DNA of 14,967 bases from Deinococcus sedimenti (lineage in GTDB: Bacteria > Deinococcota > Deinococci > Deinococcales > Deinococcaceae): contig NZ_BMQN01000034.1 in NCBI RefSeq assembly GCF_014648135.1, forward strand, positions 1 to 14,967. Direction: 5' to 3'. How positions within the stretch are numbered: position 1 is the first letter of the stretch; every line of letters starts with the position of its first letter. The notes below the pieces were generated by a model, which saw only the letters and a program-made list of their open reading frames with translations, was not told the DNA's origin and did no database searches. Positions 1 through 6,654 of this stretch are shown one piece after another. The position numbers were made by a program, and so were the translations under genes.

Positions 1-502
1 ATTCCCGGTCTGCGACCAGCACCTTCCAGCGCGCCGCTGGAAGGTGCTTCAGCAGGCGAGCGACCGGTCGCTCGCGTGTGGATGTGTTGCTGTTGCCACT
101 GTGGGGAATGGCTTCCCAGACGAGAGGAAGCGTGAATCCCTGCAGGACGACACCCAGCACCAGAAGGTTCAAGGGTTGGGTGCCATGCTCCCAGTTCGCA
201 CGGTCCATGGCGAAAACCAACTTGCCTGGGGGGAGGAGGGGAAGGAGGACGTCGAGAAACACCTCGCCCGTCAACTGTTGATCCTGAAAGCACCGTTGTA
301 GCCGCTTTTTTCTGGCTTCTGGCGACATGTCGCCGGGAAGGAAAGTACCCAAGCGTCTGTGGCAGGTGGATTGAGCCTGAATCAGCGCTTCAACAACGTC
401 CGAGACACGCTTCAGCGTGTCTCGGCGCAGGAAGGGCAGTCGTGCTTTCAACAGATCGGGCAGACTGGTAGGCTGTTCCGGAGCGGCATCGTGGATCGTC
501 AC
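1..502 (-). CDS. IS4-type transposase, partial (3' end beyond window)
   Basis: About 167 codons of a DDE transposase, read leftwards and cut by the window edge. The first catalytic Asp is probably the one in FAMDRANW and the second the one in VADRE at the left edge; the catalytic Glu region would lie outside the window. The protein aligns well with the decayed transposase at 5585-6568: both contain PLNLLVLGVV, RLLK and VADRE, with LLPLLPPG here matching LLALLPPG there. The start is uncertain. A TGA at 554-556 closes the frame upstream, there is no ATG, and I chose GTG at 502; TTG at 451 is an alternative. Similarity to the other copy begins only near position 420, so the first codons may not be translated. 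What is visible shows no frameshift, so the element could be intact. Two strong inverted repeats lie inside the coding region (18-48 and 56-75). The IS4 assignment rests on motif recognition. Confidence 0.75.
   Translation of the reverse strand, partial: MTIHDAAPEQPTSLPDLLKARLPFLRRDTLKRVSDVVEALIQAQSTCHRRLGTFLPGDMSPEARKKRLQRCFQDQQLTGEVFLDVLLPLLPPGKLVFAMDRANWEHGTQPLNLLVLGVVLQGFTLPLVWEAIPHSGNSNTSTRERPVARLLKHLPAARWKVLVADRE
18..48. repeat. 13-bp perfect hairpin inside the transposase gene
   Basis: Arms at 18-30 and 36-48 pair perfectly over 13 bp around a 5-nt loop (31-35). They encode the KHLPAARWKVL stretch just before the second catalytic Asp. A hairpin of the same stem and loop length lies at the homologous place in the other transposase copy (5953-5983), where two of the base pairs differ in a compensatory way. 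See findings. Confidence 0.85.
56..75. repeat. 20-bp perfect palindrome inside the transposase gene
   Basis: GCGAGCGACCGGTCGCTCGC is identical to its own reverse complement. It encodes the RERPVAR stretch of the transposase and is 7 nt from the 18-48 hairpin, so the two could form tandem structures in single-stranded DNA or mRNA. The other transposase copy has no matching palindrome here. Confidence 0.8.
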
Positions 503-586
503 AGACCAGTGATGCCGCTCTTTTGCTGCTTCGGATGTGACCCAGAGCAGGAATCAGCGAACTGCGTCTCAGTCGATCAAAAATCA

Positions 587-598
587 AAGATGTCCGGT
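587..598. repeat. Candidate terminal inverted repeat of the left IS element
   Basis: The 12-mer AAGATGTCCGGT lies just outside the 5' end of the minus-strand transposase. The same 12-mer occurs at 6573-6584, just outside the 3' end of the plus-strand transposase. Because the two elements point in opposite directions, the same top-strand sequence at opposite gene ends is what a terminal inverted repeat predicts. Sequences outside the 12-mer differ (GCTGAG here, CTAGAG there), so the outer boundary is near 598. I could not identify a target-site duplication, because the other end of this element is outside the window. Confidence 0.5.
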
Positions 599-611
599 GC
601 TGAGCCACCTG

Positions 612-875
612 TCACTGCTTTGGGTGGTCAAAAGAGTAACGCGCCGCCCGAAGTCTCGTAATTAACCGTTCTTCAGCTCCGTCTGGTATGAGTTCAGTCG
701 GTTGCAGAACTGCAAGCAGGTCTGTCCAGTCCGCCAGGTACTGCTCGGCCAGATTCTGAAACGTCAGGTCGCCGTCCAGGCGAGCGCTCACCTCCTCCAC
801 CAGCTCGCCGTGTAGCAGGCCAGAGTAATACAGATCCAGGAGGACCAGATCCTCTACCGCCCACTCATCGTTCAC
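612..875 (-). CDS. Anti-sigma-factor-like protein, probably truncated by IS
   Basis: A protein of 87 residues starting at GTG 875; an in-frame TGA lies seven codons upstream, so little else is possible, and no good ribosome binding site is seen. The pattern resembles the N-terminal sigma-binding region of RskA-type anti-sigma factors: a helical start (EDLVLLDLYYSGLL), a helix with the E.VSARLDGD.....L..QYL pattern, then a proline-bearing stretch followed by EERLITRLRAAR. Full RskA-type proteins continue into a membrane helix and an outer domain, both missing here. The frame ends at 612, only 13 nt from the IS terminal repeat (587-598), so the tail (SFDHPKQ) probably reads junction sequence. 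No sigma factor gene lies upstream; that frame is closed by stops. The family assignment is tentative, and it could instead be an unrelated small acidic protein. It is probably non-functional as an anti-sigma factor if truncated. Confidence 0.5.
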   Translation of the reverse strand: MNDEWAVEDLVLLDLYYSGLLHGELVEEVSARLDGDLTFQNLAEQYLADWTDLLAVLQPTELIPDGAEERLITRLRAARYSFDHPKQ

Positions 876-1208
876 ACCGCCGAGTGTAGGCGATCATGCC
901 TATCAGATCCTTTCAAAACTGTTAAGCGACGCGTCCCTCCGAAGGGCACGCCGGTATACGTCAAGGGAGCAGGAACTCCACACCCATGACGCCGAAAGAC
1001 GCAGCGGACCTGGTGAGGGTCTCCTCACAGCAGAATCAAGGAATATTGAAGGGCGTGGTGTTGGCCCTTCAATTGAACTGGGAACCGCTGTCAGTCAGCA
1101 ACCTGCACCGAGCGCGCGCTGGCAGATCAGGGCTACTGAACCGCAGTGGAGGGCCAACGTAACCTGAGGTCATAACAGATGGCGACCGTCCTGACCGGGC
1201 TGATCAGT
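876..1208. other. Intergenic region with hairpin and one weak small frame
   Basis: This is a 333-nt gap between the 3' end of the histidine kinase gene and the anti-sigma-like gene. It holds the hairpin at 1045-1073. It also holds a 58-residue plus-strand frame, ATG 986 to TAA 1162, beginning MTPKDAADLVRV, with AGGA 11 nt upstream of the ATG. The hairpin lies inside that frame and I recognise no family, so I do not call it a gene. No tRNA or small RNA is recognisable. Confidence 0.5.
1045..1073 (-). terminator. Possible terminator hairpin after the histidine kinase gene
   Basis: Perfect 10-bp stem (1045-1054 with 1064-1073) and a 9-nt loop. It lies 135 nt beyond the kinase stop. Read on the minus strand it is followed by ATTCCTTGATT, which is T-rich but not a true T-tract. 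It could end kinase transcripts, or it could be an unrelated inverted repeat. Confidence 0.3.
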
Positions 1209-4200
1209 TTAGCCTATTCCTTCTGGCAGCGCCGCAAGGAGCGTGAACGTGAAGGTGCTCCCTCGACCTTCGGCTGACGTGACCTTCAGTTCACCACCGT
1301 GCCGCTCCACGATCTTGCGACTGATAGACAGCCCGATGCCGTTGCCCGCGTAGTGCTCCCGCGTGTGCAGGCGCTGGAAGATCGTGAAGATCCGCTCGTG
1401 GAACTGCGGGTCGATCCCTATGCCGTTGTCCTCGACTGTGAACTCGGCCCGGTCGCCCACCTGCCGACCCCTGATCCGCACGGTGAGGGGGCGTTCCGGC
1501 GCCGCGAATTTGAGGGCGTTGCCGATCAGGTTCTGAAAAACTTGCCGCACCTGCGAGCGGTCGGCATGCACGTCCGGCAAGCGCTGAATATCCACCTGCG
1601 CGCCGCTCTCGTGGATGAGACCGGTCAGGTCATCCAACACCTGGCGCACGAGCGCGTCCGTGTGCACCCTGACCCGGTTCTCGGGCGCCTGATGCACCCG
1701 CGCAAACACCAGCAGATCCTCGAGCAGCTGCGCCATCCGCCCGGTCGCCTGCGTGATGAGCCCCATGTACTGCAGGCCCCGCTCATCCAGGGCGGGCGCG
1801 TACTTCCGCGCCAAGAGATCCGTGAAACTCGTCACGGTCCGCAGCGGCTCTTGCAGGTCGTGGGAGGCCACGTACGCGAACTGCTCGAGTTCGGTGTTGC
1901 TGCGCCGCAATTCCGCGTTGGTGCTTTCGAGGTGCTGCTGCGCAGTCCAACGCTCCGTGACGTCAAGCGCCACGCCCACAACTTCCGTCACCTGACCCCG
2001 CGCGTCTAAAACCGGCACGAACCACACTTCGAGAATGATCTGCCGAGCGCTCAGTTCGATGACCTCGTGCACCTCCTCACCCGCGAACGCCTGGTGGAGG
2101 CTCGTGATGTGCCGCAGGGCTGGGTCGTGCCTGAAGAGGTCAGGGGCCGACTGCCCGATCAGGTCCTGCGGACGGTCCGACAATCGCCGCGCGAGGTCCC
2201 CTTCGAACAGAGTGAAAATGCCCTGGGTGTCCACTGCGAACAGCAGCATGGGTGCATTGGCGACCGCCACTTCAAGGTAATGCCGGGTGCGGCCCAGCGC
2301 CTGATTCGCCCGGGCTCCTTCCAGGGCGAGACCAAGCTGACGCACAGTCGTCTCGAGGACCGAGCGGTCTGTGGCGGTCCACCGCCGCACACTGCGCAGC
2401 GCCACCGCGAAAATCCCGATGATCTCCTTGCCAACGTGAACGGGGAGCGTGGCCGTAGCCCCGACCTCCAGTGTGAGATCCCCCAGCCCATCGGTGTCGT
2501 GATCGTACAGATCCTGGAAGTAGGTGTCTCCTGTGGTCCAGGGAATCACGAGATTCTGCGTCTGCTCGTACAGCAGACCGGCGTCGATGACGGACTGGAG
2601 TCCTTCGTCATGCAGGACGCCGACCTGCGACCGGCAACGCCACCGGTCCCCGTCAAGCTCGTAGTAGAGTGCGCACCCTTCCGGCAGCAGGGACAGCGCC
2701 AGGGCCTGCGTCTGCCGCAGGAGCGCCGCCGGATCACCGGAGATGGACAGGTCCCGCGTGAGCTCGGCGATGCCCTCCAGGGCTCGGGCGCGGGCCATGA
2801 GTTCCGCATTCTGATCCGCCAGGGTCTGCGCGGCAGCGGCGCGTTCCATCGCCAGGGTCAGGCCGCGCGCCACGGCCCGCACCAGCGCCTGTTCCTGCGG
2901 CTGCCAGTGCGTGGCGTCCGGCCGGCCAATCCCGAGTATGCCGCGCACCTCCCCGTTGACGATCAGCGGCACGTTCACGCCACTGCCATACCCGTCCGAC
3001 TCCTCCAGGTTCACGGCCTGCGCGTCCCACAGGTCGACGAACACAGCGGCCCGGGTGCGCAGGAGTTCCGTGATGACCGGGTTCTCCGGAACGCCGGCCT
3101 GCAACACGCGGAGCAATTCCGGCGGGAACGCGTCATTCCACGTCTGGATCTTCCACAGATCCTGCTCGGGTTCGAAGTACCCGACGCTGCTGCCTGGGAA
3201 GTGCCCTTCCAGCACGGAGATGGCCTGGGCGGCCAGCGCGCGCACGTCGGTGCGCGTGCCGATCGCTTCGGTGTACGCCATGAACGCCTCGAGCGCGCGC
3301 GCCGTTTCCGTAAGTTGCTCGTTGCGCTCCACCCGCTCGAACGCCAGGGCCAGGCTCCGGCCCACCGCGCAGAACACACTCCGTTCCCGGTGCGTCCACG
3401 CCCCCCGGCGAGAGGATCCGATGATCAGCAGGCCATGCGGTTGCCCGGCCCGACGGTAGGGATACAGGGCCGCCGCGTGGTACAGGCCGGTGGGGGCGCT
3501 GGCCTGCGTCTCCGGGTCCCACTGGTCGATGAACACGGCGTCGTCTGCTTCAAAGGGACGCTGCAGGTTCTGCCAGGAGGCGGGCAGGCCGCGCCGCACG
3601 GCCGCTCGCGTGTCGTCCTCGACTGTCTCGGAAAACGCCTGGCCTACCCACTGCTGGTCCTGACGCGTCAGGAAGCTGGCATGAACGTCAAGGGTGGCGC
3701 TCAGGACCGCGGTGGCCCGTTCCGCCAGTTCCTGCGGATCCAGAACCTGACTGGACGTTTCGGTGAACTGCACGAACGCGTCGAGGGCCGCGCGTTCCTC
3801 TTCGAGTTGCCGCAGGTGTTCGGTCCGCTCCAGCGTGACCTGCAGGCCGCGCGTCACAGCCCGGATCAGGGCTTTTTCCCGCTCGGACCAGCGGGCCGAC
3901 TGCTGCGTACCGACCGCAAAAACAGTATGGACGCGCCCACCAACCACTAGGGGGAGGAACGCCGCGGCGCCGAATTCACTTGCGCCCGGCAGGTGATTGG
4001 CCGCCGCGTCCCACCCGTCGACGAAGACGTCTGCCTGGGTGTCGCGCGCTTGCGCGAAGTTCAGCGTATCTGCGGGCACTCCGGCCTGCAGGGCAGCCGC
4101 CAGTTCCTGGGGCAGGTCGTCCGACCAGACCCGCGCGATCCAGCGGCCGCCGTCCAGTTCGTAGTAAGCGGCGCTGAGGTGTGGCATCTTGGTGCGCAGG

Positions 4201-4805
4201 ACTTGTTCCGCCTGACGCACCAGCGTCAGAACGTCACTGGCGCCCCCAACGGCCTCCTTGTACGCCACGAAAGCGTCCAACGCCAGGCGATCCTCCTCGA
4301 GTTCATGGGTCCGCTGCGCCACCCGGCGATCAAGTTCGTCCTTCTGGATGAGCCGCGTGAGGGACATGGCTACCTGCGCGCCCCAGATGTGCCAAGCAGC
4401 CAGGTCCGCTTCGGTGCACGCATAGGGTGAAGTCCATGTGAGGACTGCCACGCCATACACACCCACTGGACCGGTGCAGGGCAGCACCGTTACGGTCGCG
4501 GCCAGTCGGTCAGGGACGGCGGCCTGTGCGGCAGCGTCCTGGACCGTCATTACAGCGCCCGCATCAGCAGCGTCCCGCACCGCCTGCGGCGCATACGCGA
4601 GCTCTGCTGCAGAGATCCAGGCCGTGTGGTCCGGTCGCCAGCCTGCCTGAAGAGCGTGCACGGCCAGCTCCGTGACGGCGTCTGCATGCTGCGCGACCGT
4701 CAACTCTGTCGTGAGGCGCGCGAGTGACATCAGTCGGGCCGTCGGCGTGGCCTGGTCCGGTCTGTCAACCATGGCACGGTGAGGCAACGGGGTAAGTACT
4801 GTCAT
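1209..4805 (-). CDS. Soluble multi-GAF/PAS sensor histidine kinase
   Basis: A kinase of 1198 residues with no membrane segment. Order: GAF1 about 25-150; a coiled coil near 152-175; GAF2 190-325; GAF3 350-490; GAF4 515-655; GAF5 685-830; PAS 845-955; HisKA 970-1037; HATPase 1085-1193. The H box is ASHDLQEPLRTV with phospho-accepting His982, the form typical of phytochrome-type kinases. ATP-binding motifs are complete: the N box has Asn1092 and Asn1096, the G1 box is EDNGIGID (Asp1126), and the G2 box is GNGIGLS. The kinase should therefore be active. No chromophore Cys context is recognisable in the GAFs, so the ligand is unknown. Units containing GAF2, GAF3 and GAF4 are tandem duplicates. 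ATG 4805 was chosen, with GCAGG about 8 nt upstream; Met12 is an alternative. The likely partner is the receiver protein encoded upstream on the same strand (5096-5518). Kinase identity is very sure; the signal and partner are inferred. Confidence 0.95.
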   Translation of the reverse strand: MTVLTPLPHRAMVDRPDQATPTARLMSLARLTTELTVAQHADAVTELAVHALQAGWRPDHTAWISAAELAYAPQAVRDAADAGAVMTVQDAAAQAAVPDRLAATVTVLPCTGPVGVYGVAVLTWTSPYACTEADLAAWHIWGAQVAMSLTRLIQKDELDRRVAQRTHELEEDRLALDAFVAYKEAVGGASDVLTLVRQAEQVLRTKMPHLSAAYYELDGGRWIARVWSDDLPQELAAALQAGVPADTLNFAQARDTQADVFVDGWDAAANHLPGASEFGAAAFLPLVVGGRVHTVFAVGTQQSARWSEREKALIRAVTRGLQVTLERTEHLRQLEEERAALDAFVQFTETSSQVLDPQELAERATAVLSATLDVHASFLTRQDQQWVGQAFSETVEDDTRAAVRRGLPASWQNLQRPFEADDAVFIDQWDPETQASAPTGLYHAAALYPYRRAGQPHGLLIIGSSRRGAWTHRERSVFCAVGRSLALAFERVERNEQLTETARALEAFMAYTEAIGTRTDVRALAAQAISVLEGHFPGSSVGYFEPEQDLWKIQTWNDAFPPELLRVLQAGVPENPVITELLRTRAAVFVDLWDAQAVNLEESDGYGSGVNVPLIVNGEVRGILGIGRPDATHWQPQEQALVRAVARGLTLAMERAAAAQTLADQNAELMARARALEGIAELTRDLSISGDPAALLRQTQALALSLLPEGCALYYELDGDRWRCRSQVGVLHDEGLQSVIDAGLLYEQTQNLVIPWTTGDTYFQDLYDHDTDGLGDLTLEVGATATLPVHVGKEIIGIFAVALRSVRRWTATDRSVLETTVRQLGLALEGARANQALGRTRHYLEVAVANAPMLLFAVDTQGIFTLFEGDLARRLSDRPQDLIGQSAPDLFRHDPALRHITSLHQAFAGEEVHEVIELSARQIILEVWFVPVLDARGQVTEVVGVALDVTERWTAQQHLESTNAELRRSNTELEQFAYVASHDLQEPLRTVTSFTDLLARKYAPALDERGLQYMGLITQATGRMAQLLEDLLVFARVHQAPENRVRVHTDALVRQVLDDLTGLIHESGAQVDIQRLPDVHADRSQVRQVFQNLIGNALKFAAPERPLTVRIRGRQVGDRAEFTVEDNGIGIDPQFHERIFTIFQRLHTREHYAGNGIGLSISRKIVERHGGELKVTSAEGRGSTFTFTLLAALPEGIG
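2784..4283 (-). repeat. Tandem GAF-unit repeats in the kinase gene
   Basis: Each unit opens with a linker helix: ALDAFVAYKEA at residue 175, ALDAFVQFTET at 340, ALEAFMAYTEA at 504, and a diverged ARALEGIAELT near 673. Each carries a VF(V/I)DxWD motif, at residues 260, 424 and 588, exactly 164 residues (492 nt) apart both times. The next unit has YFQDLYD at 762, so it is more diverged. This is a clear internal duplication of a linker-plus-GAF module. Confidence 0.85.
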
Positions 4806-5095
4806 GTCGCGCAGCCTGCTGATTGATCAACCCGCTGGTGACCATCTGAAAAGGGTCGAACTGGGAGCAGCAGAGGGAACACATGATTGGAATGAAAATA
4901 GCAGCTGGATCTGCAGTGCGTGGCCGGTCGACGATGATGCCGACAAGCCAAGAAGATGTTCTCTTCAGCAAACTGCCCGTTCGGCCCCTTATCACGTCGG
5001 TAGTTAACACCCATCATGATGAACTGCAGACAGCCGACTGGGTGATGTCCACCAGATGTCGAACATCTACTCAGAATGAAGCAGCAACTCAGCGT
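4806..5095. other. Gap between response regulator and kinase genes
   Basis: 290 nt on the 3' side of the response regulator and 5' side of the kinase. It holds a small inverted repeat AGATGT-CGA-ACATCT (5054-5068), 27 nt beyond the regulator stop, and a CATCATGATG palindrome near 5013. Neither has a T-tract. A 71-codon minus-strand frame (4802-5017) overlaps the kinase start and resembles no family. The kinase promoter, if separate, should be here, but I see no convincing -35/-10 pair. Confidence 0.4.
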
Positions 5096-5518
5096 TCAGG
5101 CGTGGCCCTTCGCGTCGTATCGGAGGTGTTCCCAGGTCTCATACAGGTCCAGCATCTGGGCCAATTGGTCAGCGTAACTGAAAGGCTTGACCAGCGAGGT
5201 CTGGGCGCCAGCCGCCAGTGCATCTGCATGGTGTTGAGGGTCTGCGCTGCCACTGCGGACCACTACTGGGATGCACTGCGTTCTCTTGGAATACCGCACC
5301 GCTGCCAGGAACTCCAGACCACTCAAGCCCGTTAGGTGCAGATCCAGAACGATCAGGTGGGGCAGAATCTCAGTCGAGGCGAGATACTGGAGCGCGTCGG
5401 CAGCTGAAGTCCGCGCCGTAAACGACACGTCAAGCAGAGTGTCCGTTAACAGGTCCTCGATGAAAATCAGATCAGTCTCCTGATCGTCTATAAACAGGAG
5501 GCGAAGCGGTCCAGACAT
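5096..5518 (-). CDS. Single-domain response regulator (Rcp1-like)
   Basis: The protein has 140 residues and is only a receiver (CheY-like) domain. The acidic pair is Asp11-Asp12 (LLFIDDQ), the phosphoacceptor is Asp59 (LIVLDLHLTG), the switch Ser is probably Ser89 (PVVVRSG), and the conserved Lys is Lys111 (LVKPFS). There is no output domain, so it probably works as a phosphorelay shuttle or by protein contact. Receivers of this type commonly partner kinases with the SHDLQEPLR H box, which fits the kinase encoded 290 nt downstream on the same strand. ATG 5518 has no ribosome binding site. TACTCT lies 5 nt upstream, so transcription could start at or very near the ATG, giving a leaderless mRNA (inference). 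It sits head to head with the decayed IS element. Confidence 0.9.
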   Translation of the reverse strand: MSGPLRLLFIDDQETDLIFIEDLLTDTLLDVSFTARTSAADALQYLASTEILPHLIVLDLHLTGLSGLEFLAAVRYSKRTQCIPVVVRSGSADPQHHADALAAGAQTSLVKPFSYADQLAQMLDLYETWEHLRYDAKGHA

Positions 5519-5572
5519 TGTTCAGAGTATGCCGCTGCTAATGGATGGGGGCAAGACCAGCCTCTCTCGCTC

Positions 5573-5580
5573 AAGGAGAG
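5573..5580 (+). promoter_or_regulatory. Ribosome binding site of the decayed transposase
   Basis: AAGGAGAG lies 4 nt before the GTG at 5585. It is the strongest Shine-Dalgarno match noticed in the window and supports GTG 5585 as the ancestral start. Confidence 0.6.
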
Positions 5581-5584
5581 ATCA

Positions 5585-6568
5585 GTGAAATGGCGCGGTG
5601 AAGCGTCCGGGCAGCGTGTCGTGGACATCGTCCTGGCGATGGTGACCGCGAGGCGTGTGAACCAGAGTGACCTGTGCACCCACCTGACTGTGGCAAGCTC
5701 CCTCGAAGCGAAGAAAGGACGGTTAGAACGAGGGTGCCGCGCTCCGCACTTGACCGAACCGGTGTGCCTGGCCTTCCTGCTGGCGCTCCTGCCCCCCGGG
5801 ACATTGCTCCTCGACATGGACCGTACGACTTACCTTTGAACCTCTTGGTGCTGGGCGTCGTCTTGCACAGGCACACGATGCCGCGCAGTTGGACCGCTCT
5901 GACCCACGACGGGAACAGCAGTATGGTGAGGCACTGGTCTCCAGGCTGCTGAAGGCCCATCCAGCGGGCCGCTGGATGGGTCTCGTCGCGGACCGGGAGT
6001 TCATCGGTGGAGCGTGGTTCCGGTTCCTGAGACGGAAGGACATCAAGCGGGCCATCCGCATCCGGAAGAATGCCATGGCCGATGAGCTGCGCGTGGACGC
6101 TTGGTTCGGTGACCTGAAGGTCGGGGAAGTGAGTTGCGAGCGGGGCAACGTTTACGGCGAGGTGATGCAGGTCGTGGCCACCAGGTCCCCCGCGGGGGAC
6201 CCAGTGGCCATCGCCACGGATTTCAGCGTGTGAGACACGTGTGTGCTGTACCGGCCGCGCTGGTCAATGGAGTGCACGTTCGCCAGCCTCGAGGTCCGCG
6301 GATTTGATCTGGAGCGGACCGGCATCATCCACTCAGACCGACTGGAGCGTGTGTTCGGGCTGGTCACCCTGGGCTGGGCCAGCTGCTTGCGGATCGGAGT
6401 GTGGCTCCAGGCGCAGGTTCCGATCAAGGTGAAGGCTCACGCCCGATCGGCCATGAGATGCGGTACGGCGCGGAGCAACTGGGTCACGCCCCGCGGGGGA
6501 ACCTGTCCGAGTGACCCGAACTGATCAGGCTGCTGAGTACGCCATTTCACGCGCCAGGCGCGACTTGA
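5585..6568 (+). pseudogene. Decayed IS4-type transposase
   Basis: The transposase can be followed through three reading-frame changes. Segment 1 (5585-5839) ends in LLLDMDRTTYL with the first catalytic Asp. About 17 nt are missing next to PLNLLVLGVV relative to the other copy, shifting the frame near 5833. A second shift near 5917-5930 leads to RLLK...LVADREF, with the second catalytic Asp. An in-frame TGA (6231-6233) follows. The next segment carries the Y-(2)-R-(3)-E signature (YRPRWSME), but the Lys expected seven residues after the Glu is Glu (FASLEV). A third shift near 6450 leads to RYGAEQLGHA, a further TGA at 6512-6514, LIRLLSTPF, and a final TGA at 6566-6568. It cannot make a working transposase. 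It separates the minus-strand receiver/kinase genes from the plus-strand EAL/GGDEF genes. Confidence 0.85.
5953..5983. repeat. 13-bp hairpin in the decayed transposase
   Basis: Arms 5953-5965 and 5971-5983 pair over 13 bp with one G:T wobble, around a 5-nt loop. They lie in the KAHPAGRWMGL stretch just before the second catalytic Asp. Stem and loop lengths match the hairpin at 18-48 in the other transposase copy. Confidence 0.8.
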
Positions 6569-6572
6569 AGGC

Positions 6573-6584
6573 AAGATGTCCGGT
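6573..6584. repeat. Candidate terminal inverted repeat of the decayed IS
   Basis: AAGATGTCCGGT lies 4 nt beyond the last transposase stop and is identical to the sequence at 587-598. The matching left end of this element, which should read ACCGGACATCTT upstream of 5585, was not found, so the left end may be deleted or diverged. Confidence 0.5.
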
Positions 6585-6615
6585 CTAGAGATCAAGGTCG
6601 TTCCTTCATGCAGTC

Positions 6616-6643
6616 TTGTGTGACCCGAACAGGCGTTTATGGT
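6616..6643 (+). promoter_or_regulatory. Candidate promoter of the EAL/LOV-GGDEF operon
   Basis: TTGTGT (6616-6621), a 16-nt spacer, and TATGGT (6638-6643). TATGGT ends 11 nt before the ATG of the EAL gene, so the transcript leader would be only a few nt, in keeping with the absence of a ribosome binding site. It lies just outside the IS terminal repeat, so it probably belongs to the host rather than the element. Confidence 0.35.
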
Positions 6644-6654
6644 GCGTATAGCGT

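Noticed and set aside
390..608. 72-residue minus-strand frame at the start of the left IS element
   Set aside because: It is in a different frame from the part that aligns with the other transposase copy and lacks transposase motifs.
2067..3950. 627-codon plus-strand open frame antisense to the kinase
   Set aside because: Composition is Arg/Gly/Pro/His-rich without any domain, while the minus strand encodes complete GAF and kinase motifs. It is a high-GC antisense shadow.
1209..4805. True bacteriophytochrome
   Set aside because: The H box is phytochrome-like, but I see no chromophore-binding Cys context or PAS-GAF-PHY order, so it is only phytochrome-type in its kinase part.
4802..5017. 71-residue minus-strand frame upstream of the kinase
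   Set aside because: It overlaps the kinase start, has no ribosome binding site, and its Cys/His/Arg-rich sequence lacks any family pattern.
5510..5521. TCCAGACATTGT as the left terminal repeat of the decayed IS
   Set aside because: Only 8 of 12 bases match ACCGGACATCTT, and it lies in the first codons of the receiver gene, so it is probably chance.
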